From Prasinococcaceae sp. CCMP 1430 (taxonomy: Eukaryota; Prasinodermophyta; Palmophyllophyceae; Prasinococcales; Prasinococcaceae), in assembly GCA_013416795.1 (NCBI GenBank), contig RQSC01000005.1, positions 290,636-343,368 on the forward strand: 52,733 nucleotides of DNA, read 5' to 3'. Positions 46,631 through 52,733 of the stretch are shown in pieces. Position 1 is the first letter of the stretch; each line of letters starts with the position of its first letter. Under the pieces are notes generated by a model. That model did no database searches, had not been told where the DNA came from, and saw nothing but the letters and a program-made list of their open reading frames with translations. The position numbers were made by a program, and so were the translations under genes.

Positions 46631-48333
46631 CGCGTCCGCCCGCACACGCGGCCCCTGCCAACGCCTGGCCCTGTGGCGCACCCCGGCGCGCCCGCACAGC
46701 GGACACAATGACTGGATAAGACGCTTTTTGTGCGTGCGTATTTTGTGTGCATTTTCAGAGTCGAAATTCCGTCGGAAAGTTTTTTTGCGGCGGCGGCTGC
46801 CGGCGGCGGCTGAGGGGGGGTACGCCGGCCGCGCGGCCGGCCGCGGCGGCGCGCGGCGGCGCAGCTGTGGCCCCGATGGAAGGGAGGGATGATCCCCCCC
46901 GCACACCCCTCCCCCTCCTCTCCCCGCCGCCCTCTCCCCGCCCCTTCGCCCACACGCCCGTGCGGCCGCTGCTCTGCCCCTGTCGTGCGAGCGGCGCGGC
47001 GGCGGCGCCTCAACCAGACCCTAAACACACGCGCAAAAATACCCCAACCCAACCCCGAAAGCCTCCACGCTTTCAAATTCATTACCAACCCAAACCCCCC
47101 TTGCCCCTCCGTGCAAACCCATATCAAAATCCGTCTGGGTTGTCCCACGCGCTGGCGCGCGCGTCGCGCCCTGCGGTGCCCAGCGCACGACTTTTTTTTT
47201 TTGAATTCGAGCGCGCGCGCGTGCGTCACCAATCAAATGAAATGACATTAATTTTAACCACGGGAGAGTACGCATGCATCTTAAGTGGGCAACGAGAGGT
47301 TGTGTTGTGATGTTTTTTTTTTTTTAGTGATGTGCGTTTTTGGTTGTGCTTTTTGACTGCATGCGGCGCCGGGCGGGGGCGTCCTCGCGCGTTGCTGACA
47401 CCCATGCGCCTTGAATGTGCACCCCTGAAGAGCACTACGGTGGTCGGCTGTTAGCCGTCTCGCCGCCGACGGATCAGATCGCGCGGCCGCAGCGCGGGCG
47501 CGCGCGCCGCGGAGCGCGGCGCGTTTCGCGCAATTTGCCGGCGTTTCCTCTTTTCCCGACAAGCGCGCCGCCGCCCACCGCGAGACTTTCGCGCGCCCCG
47601 AAAGCGGAAATCCGCTTCGCTGCCGGGGCCTTCCTCCGCCTCCGTCTCGACGAGACGGCATTTTTGCGCCTGCAATTAATTGAATGCATCGCTTCCGCAG
47701 CCCCGCCTGGGAGAGCGCGCGAGGCGCCGCGTGATGTGGGCGTGGCATCGATCGACGCCCCGATGAGGATGGCGGCGCGGCGCGGGCCGCGGTGTGCGTC
47801 TGTCGCTCTCGGCGCGGGGTGTCGAGCGAGGGACCTGCGGGGGTCATTCGTTTGTTCGCCGCCATGAATTCATTTGCGCCGCGGATCTGCGTGCGCTTCG
47901 GAGGCCCGCGCATGCCGAAGTGCTCGTGGGCCTGCGCGGCTGGAGGTAATTACTGCCGGAGGCCACAGAGCGGCCGAACGGACGGCGGCATCGCAATCGC
48001 TCGTGGCAGGTGAGTCTGAGGCGGAGATATTTTGTTTTTTCGCAGGCTGCGCAATCATTGTTGTCGTTTGTGATTGTTGATGTGCCAGATGTGACGGCGA
48101 TGTTTCGCCGGACTCCTGTCACATCGGCGGTCGGTGCGTGCGCCGCCCGCCGCGCCGCCGCCGCGCATGCGCGCTCGGCTCACAAGGGCCATCGGCGGCA
48201 CCAGGGCGGCGCTCGCGCACACGGGCGCGCGCCACACCGCACCTGGGCGCGCTGGGCGTCGCGCGCTCGCCCTCGCGCGTGCGTGCGCACATCACCAGGG
48301 TGCGCACGCGCCACCGCGCCGCTCCAGAGAGCC

Positions 48334-48388
<55 letters not shown>

Positions 48389-48425
48389 GAGAGCGTGCGT
48401 TTGGGGACGAGCGTGGCGCGACGCC
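46631..48425. other. Spacer of 1.8 kb between TSEN54 and BBS8, divergent promoters
   Basis: It holds the promoters of both divergent genes. Features: a pyrimidine-rich block at 46900-46960; an AT-richer patch at 47015-47130 with GACCCTAAA and AACCCAACCCC telobox-like motifs; T9-T12 runs near 47192 and 47314; an ORF of about 50 codons from ATG 47864 that reaches a strong donor-like CAG-GTGAGT at 48010; and a (GACA)n repeat directly before BBS8. I could not support a protein or RNA gene. Confidence 0.55.
48336..48390 (+). repeat. (GA)n-(GACA)n microsatellite in the BBS8 leader
   Basis: A run of GA followed by about ten perfect GACA (CAGA) units, ending about 40 bases before the BBS8 ATG. It probably lies in the 5' untranslated region and is a likely length polymorphism. 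Confidence 0.9.
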
Positions 48426-50102
48426 ATGCCGCCGAACGCGGCAGCACGCGCGCAGCTGGACCCCGCGTGGCACGCGGCGTGCCACGTGCGCCAGCGGCGG
48501 TACGAAGCGGCGGTGGACGCCGCCACCGCGCTGCTTGAGCGCAATCCCTACGATCAGCAGGTGTGGTGGCTCAAGGCGCGCGCTCTCACGCTGCGCGACT
48601 GGATAGACGACACCGAGGTGGAGGAGGAGGGTGCCGCCGAGGTCCTGCTCGACGAGAACGCCGTCGCGCAAGCGCCGCGCCCTGGCACCTCGTTGGCACG
48701 CCCTGGCACAACGACGCGGATGGGCGCTGGATCGTCGGGGCCTAACCAGTCGGTGCGGCCGCTCTCGTCCGCGGGCCGCCCGCTGACGGGCTTCGCCCGC
48801 CCGGGCACACAGTCGGGCAGCGGCTCACGGCGCGACGTGGGCTCGGCGCTTGGTGGTGGGCGGCCGGGCACGTCGCGGCCGGTCACGCAGTCGGGGAGGT
48901 TCGTCAGGCTGGGCACGGCGTCGATGAAGAGCCAACCCGGCGGCGCGTTCATCAACGTGGAGCGCCTCGACCTACGCAAGTACGCGAGCCGCGCGCCGCT
49001 CGCCAAGGTGCTGTGTGACTACCTGCTCTACCACGAGCACAACCCAAAGAAGGCGCTCGAGCTGGCCGCACATGCCACCGCCATGTCGGACTTCAAGGAC
49101 TGGTGGTGGAAGGCCCGATTAGGGAAGGCGTACTACCAGCTCGGCCTGCTGCGCGACGCCGAGAAACAGTTCCGCTCGGCGCAGCGCGAACAGCCGATGG
49201 TGAGCGTGGCGCTTGAGCTCTCGAAGGTCTCGGTGCGCCTCGACCAGCCCCTGGCGGCAGTGGAGACGCTCGAGGCGGCACAGAAGGCGCACCCTACCGA
49301 CCCTGGAGCGCTGCTGGCACATGCACGCGTCATGGACGCGATGGGACAGGGCGAAGAGGCGGTCAAGCTGTATCGCCGTGTGCTCGAGAAGGACAGCTCA
49401 AGTGTCGAGGCCCTCGCGTGCCTCGCTAACCACGCATTCTACACCGACCAGCCAGAGACGTCCCTCAGGCACTACCGACGGCTGCTTCAAATGGGCGTGG
49501 TCAGCACCGAGCTGTGGAACAACCTCGGTGTGTGTTGCTTCCACGCAGGGCAGTACGACATGACGCTGTCGTGCTTCGAGCGCGCGCTCGCGCTTGCTGA
49601 GAACGAGGAAGCGGCGGACGTATGGTACAACATTTCGAACGTGGCAGTGGGCATTGGCGACCTCGGTCTTGCTTACCAGGCGTGCAAGGTGGCGGTGAGT
49701 GTTGACGGGACGCATGCGGAGAGCTTCAACAATCTGGGCGTGCTCGAGCTGCGCAAGAGGAACATAGACCAGGTGAGAAAGGCGCGCACGAGCGACATAG
49801 GTACCCTTTGCCATGCGCGCACGTGCGCTCCGGCTGACGGTCGGGCGCCTCGGCGCACTGGACGCCCCACCCCCCCCTCCACTGGCACGCGTTGCCCGCA
49901 GGCGCGTTCCAACTTCCAGACTGCGGCACAGATGGCGCCCCACCTCTACGAGCCAACCTACAACGGCGCATTGCTCGCGTACAAGCTCGGCGACCTGCAA
50001 GAGAGTTTTGCGCTCGCCAACAAGAGCAAGGAGGCCTTTGACAGCCACACCGACACGCACGAGCTACTCAAGCAGCTGCAAAATCACTTCACAATGATGT
50101 GA
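48426..50102 (+). CDS. TTC8: BBS8/TTC8, BBSome TPR subunit, two exons
   Basis: Component of the BBSome, the coat that moves membrane proteins in and out of cilia. Exons 48426-49772 and 49902-50102 join in phase 0 across a 129-nt GT-AG intron (RNIDQ-ARSNFQTAAQMAP), giving 515 residues. The N-terminal block is family-specific: LLERNPYDQQVWWLKARALT, a DEx-rich link, DENAVAQAPRPGTSLARPGT, SGRFVRLGTASM, FINVERLDLRKYA. TPR repeats follow (KDWWWKARLGKAYYQLG, LWNNLGVCCFHAGQYDMTL, AADVWYNISNVAVGIGD), and the protein ends HELLKQLQNHFTM. The intron length is a multiple of three without an in-frame stop, so the frame reads through. A TGTAA lies six bases after the stop codon. Confidence 0.95.
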   Translation: MPPNAAARAQLDPAWHAACHVRQRRYEAAVDAATALLERNPYDQQVWWLKARALTLRDWIDDTEVEEEGAAEVLLDENAVAQAPRPGTSLARPGTTTRMGAGSSGPNQSVRPLSSAGRPLTGFARPGTQSGSGSRRDVGSALGGGRPGTSRPVTQSGRFVRLGTASMKSQPGGAFINVERLDLRKYASRAPLAKVLCDYLLYHEHNPKKALELAAHATAMSDFKDWWWKARLGKAYYQLGLLRDAEKQFRSAQREQPMVSVALELSKVSVRLDQPLAAVETLEAAQKAHPTDPGALLAHARVMDAMGQGEEAVKLYRRVLEKDSSSVEALACLANHAFYTDQPETSLRHYRRLLQMGVVSTELWNNLGVCCFHAGQYDMTLSCFERALALAENEEAADVWYNISNVAVGIGDLGLAYQACKVAVSVDGTHAESFNNLGVLELRKRNIDQVRKARTSDIGTLCHARTCAPADGRAPRRTGRPTPPSTGTRCPQARSNFQTAAQMAPHLYEPTYNGALLAYKLGDLQESFALANKSKEAFDSHTDTHELLKQLQNHFTMM

Positions 50103-50107
50103 ACATC

Positions 50108-50112
50108 TGTAA
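50108..50112 (+). terminator. UGUAA poly(A) signal candidate of BBS8
   Basis: TGTAA immediately after the BBS8 stop codon, at the start of an AT-richer 30-base patch. It matches the green-algal polyadenylation signal. Confidence 0.45.
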
Positions 50113-50240
50113 TTCGGTATTGATATCGGTGGGGGGATTGCTACGCGCGCACATGCACATGCGCGTGCGCATGCGATGCGGCGCGCGTGCCGCTTGCAAA
50201 TCTAGTCACCCTCCTCACACGCGGGAGACGGCCAGAGCAC

Positions 50241-52733
50241 TCACGAACTGGCCTCTTCATCCCCGCTAGCCATCATCGCGGATAGCGCAGCGTCCTCGCT
50301 CTCCGCGGCGATGTCAGGGTTAAGCTGCAGAATCTTGTCGAAATCGTACTCCTCCACGGCGGTCACCTCGGGTTGCGGCAGCGAGCTCCCGCTGCTACCG
50401 GCGCCGCCCGGCGAGAGGTCGTGGTCCAGCCGGTCGGCGGCGTCTTGAAACGCCTCGCTGTAATCGCCCACCCAACCAGGCGCGCCGGGCACCGGAGCGG
50501 CGACGGAGGCGTACGCAGCCGCGCCTTGCGCCTGCGCATCCACCGTGTCGGGGGAGTCGTCCTGCGGCGGCGACGGCGCCGGCGATGGCGACAGCACGTC
50601 CACCGGCGGCTCGCCACCCGCGCCAGCGTCATCGCCACCACTCGCGCCGTCAGCTTGCGCGCCACCGCCCGCGCTGCCAACCAGCGAGTCGACGCCAAGG
50701 ATGTCCGCGCCCACCTGCGGCTCTTGCGCGGGCTGCGGTTCCGCACCCTGCGTTGGCGTCGGCGCTACCTCTGCGGCGATATTGTATCTCTTGAGGAGCG
50801 TGTTGATGTCTGTCGAGCCTGGAGGGGAGTCGCTGCTGCCACCAGCCTGTGAGGGGGACGGCGTACTGCCTTCGTCTATGGCGATGCCGTAGCGCGAGAG
50901 CAGGCCGCGAAGGTCGCGTTCGAGGGCAGCGTCGCGATCCGAGCCGCCCAGCGAGCTGCCCTCGCCGGCAGCCCCGCCACCCTGCGCGTCACCAGCGCCG
51001 GGCGGCGTTCCCTCCTCCGAGTCGCCGCCATCAAACTCAGGCGGCATCACGCCCGCCATGAGGAGACGCTGCGCGCGCTCAGCCTCGTGTTTGGCGTAGA
51101 GTTCTGCGGCAATCTCAGGGATGGGCTCAGACTTGGCACCGATCTCGAAAGCCTCACCGCCACGGCGCAGCTCGGGGTTCCAAGGACCGTGTTCGGGCAC
51201 CTCGCCATCGGTGGCGCGCTTCAAGCTGGCGCGCGCCTTGTACTCGGCCGCAGCCTGGCGCGCGCGCTCAGCGGCGCGCGCCTCGTGGCGCTCTTCGCGC
51301 GCGCGGCGAGCCGCACGAAGCTCCTCGCGTGCCTCCGCGCGCCGCGCCGCAGCAACGGGTCTGGCGCGCTCGAGTTTCGTCGGCTTGCGCGAGGTGCCGA
51401 CGCGGCGTGCGACCGCCAGCGAGCTGCTGGGCATGACCCTGCAGTCGGCGCCCACGCCGCCGCGGACTGCTGCCGCCTTGGCCGCCACGCCAGCGCTCAC
51501 TGTTCGCGGGCGGAAGCTGTGCGGGTCCTCCTCGAGGGGGATGGACGGCCGCGGCACGGCGCCCACGGCACTCTGGACTGGCGCCTTCGAGCCGTAGCCG
51601 CTCGACGGCACGGTCATGTAACGCGCGGTGACCAGGTCGTCTACCGTCACGTCAGCCGCCTTCACGGCGGCGTCCTGTGGCTGCGCGGGCACGGAGTAGG
51701 CCAGTCGCGGCTCGGGGCGGGTCTGATGGTTGCTGCTGCTGGCCGTCGACGCCCGCCCTAGCACCTGTGTCCGACCACCATTTCGGGTATACGAGCCTGT
51801 CCTCGCGCTCGGCGGGGAAGAGGTAGTCCGGGTCGCCGCGATGCGCGACCTCCGGGTCGTCGCCCTCGTCGGGGTCCAGCTGCATTTCGGGATCGCCATC
51901 GCGCCACGCGCTTCTCGGGCGCGGGTGGCGCCCCGCGCGCCCCGCGCGCGCCGCGCGCGCCGCCCACTTCCCGGATGGCCCGCGGCGGGCGGAGGCTGCG
52001 CGCCCGTGGCCGACCTTAGGCGTCGGGGCGAGCGCCGCAGGCGGTGAGAATCCGCCCGTCGCGAAGGGCGCCTTCGCGGCAACGCCCTTCTCGGCGGCCT
52101 TGCGCGCGACGGTCGCGGGCGACGGCGCAAAGGCCGCCGCCGGTACAGACGCGGTCGTCGTGCTGGGCGTGTAAATAGTCGAAGGTGCGCGGGGGGGCGG
52201 GGATGTCGTCACGAAAGGAGACGCGGCAGGCCCGGCGGGAGGGACAGCGGGTGCCGCCGGTGCCAGCGCCTCCCCGGGCGCTTGGGGCGGCGCGTCCGTG
52301 CCATCATCCTCGTGGCTGAGCTCGGGCGTGGCCGGGGTGCTCCTGCGCGCCTGCGCTGCCTTTTTCACCGCCGGGGAGTCCGCAGCGCAGCTGCCGAGCG
52401 GCACGGGCGCGTCGACGTTCACGTCCGCGCGGATCTCCGCGAGCGTGCCTCGCAGGTTTTCGATCTGCTGTTCGATGACGGGCACCTTCTCCTCCACCGC
52501 CACCGCCGCGTGCGACGCCGCCACCACGTCGTGCAGCTCCTGCACGCTCAGCGGACGCCCGCCGAACTCGGCCTGCAGGCTCGCGATGCCGCGCAGCACG
52601 AGCAGCTTGGCGACGTACGGCTGCACGCTCGCCGTGTACTGCCCCATGAACGAGCGCACGGCGCGGTTCTTGTACAGGCCCTCCAGCGTGGTGCCCGCCC
52701 GCGCCGCGCCCCCGCCGCCGCCGCGGCGCGCGC
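50241..52733 (-). CDS. Unrecognised coiled-coil / low-complexity protein (5' end beyond the right edge)
   Basis: Two exons are supported: 52733-51765 (open to the window edge) and 51640-50241, joined in phase 1 over a 124-nt intron with donor CAG-GTGCTA and acceptor GGTAG, preceded by a CTGAC branch-like motif. The visible product is about 788 residues. Order of parts: a helical N-terminal block (EGLYKNRAVRSFMGQYTASV, then ELHDVVAASHAAVAVEEKVP and an EIRADV coil); a Pro/Ala/Thr-rich linker; a basic, probably coiled-coil region (ARRAEAREELRAARRAREER); and an acidic Ser/Gly/Pro tail with two LLxRYxIA repeats. I cannot assign a family. The intron is inferred because the N- and C-terminal halves lie in different frames. 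Confidence 0.55.

Noticed and set aside
46714-46892. Extension of TSEN54 upstream of ATG 46630
   Set aside because: The frame is open but reads as Arg/Pro-rich leader sequence through a GC-rich promoter; no family member needs it.
48345-48386. Short tandem repeats considered as a CRISPR array
   Set aside because: A simple GACA microsatellite with no spacers, in a eukaryotic leader.

Overview
This window is nuclear DNA from a eukaryotic alga with a very GC-rich, compact genome. The clearest lineage marker is an Lhcb4/CP29-type chlorophyll a/b antenna gene (1140-2926, minus strand), which places it in the green lineage. Plant-type beta-carotene hydroxylase, a Nup188 that resembles the plant protein, and UGUAA motifs close downstream of several stop codons (the chlorophyte poly(A) signal) agree with this. 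A prasinophyte or prasinodermophyte-like alga is my inference; the sequence does not name the species. Most introns I could place have GT-AG borders, GTGCGT- or GTGAGA-like donors and lengths of about 120-600 bases. Because of the GC content, long open frames occur on both strands of almost every gene. I kept only frames with recognisable protein families.

Left part (1-12.7 kb): beta-carotene hydroxylase (5' end at or beyond the window edge); Lhcb4 with two introns that carry extreme poly-G and poly-C/poly-G tracts; a tyrosine phosphatase; a HAD-type 5'-nucleotidase-like protein; a NapA-like cation/proton antiporter with a long tail that contains a recent 261-bp tandem duplication; and a 2-oxoglutarate/Fe(II) oxygenase with three exons.

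Middle (12.7-34.9 kb): RCC1 (Ran exchange factor) and a 2128-residue Nup188 are divergently transcribed from one spacer, so two nuclear transport genes may share a promoter region. Next come CFAP77 (axonemal), EFTUD2/Snu114 (U5 snRNP GTPase), an MltB-like lytic transglycosylase of bacterial type, a NEK-like kinase, NDUFV1 (complex I 51 kDa subunit), MCTS1 and eIF3k.

Right part (35-52.7 kb): a Pat1 C-terminal protein; a transaldolase-fold protein that has lost its catalytic residues; a GT14 glycosyltransferase; a DoxX-like membrane protein; a free-standing SMC4 C-terminal half; two gene fragments meeting at a single ambiguous base (42464); the tRNA-splicing endonuclease subunit TSEN54; BBS8/TTC8; and an unrecognised coiled-coil protein running off the right edge. 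BBS8 and CFAP77, with a NEK-type kinase, imply a ciliated stage.

The observations I rate highest are the transaldolase-like pseudoenzyme, the stand-alone SMC4 head half, the bacterial-type peptidoglycan lytic transglycosylase, and the FG-repeat leader on a scaffold nucleoporin. I saw no CRISPR array, prophage, insertion sequence, rRNA or tRNA.
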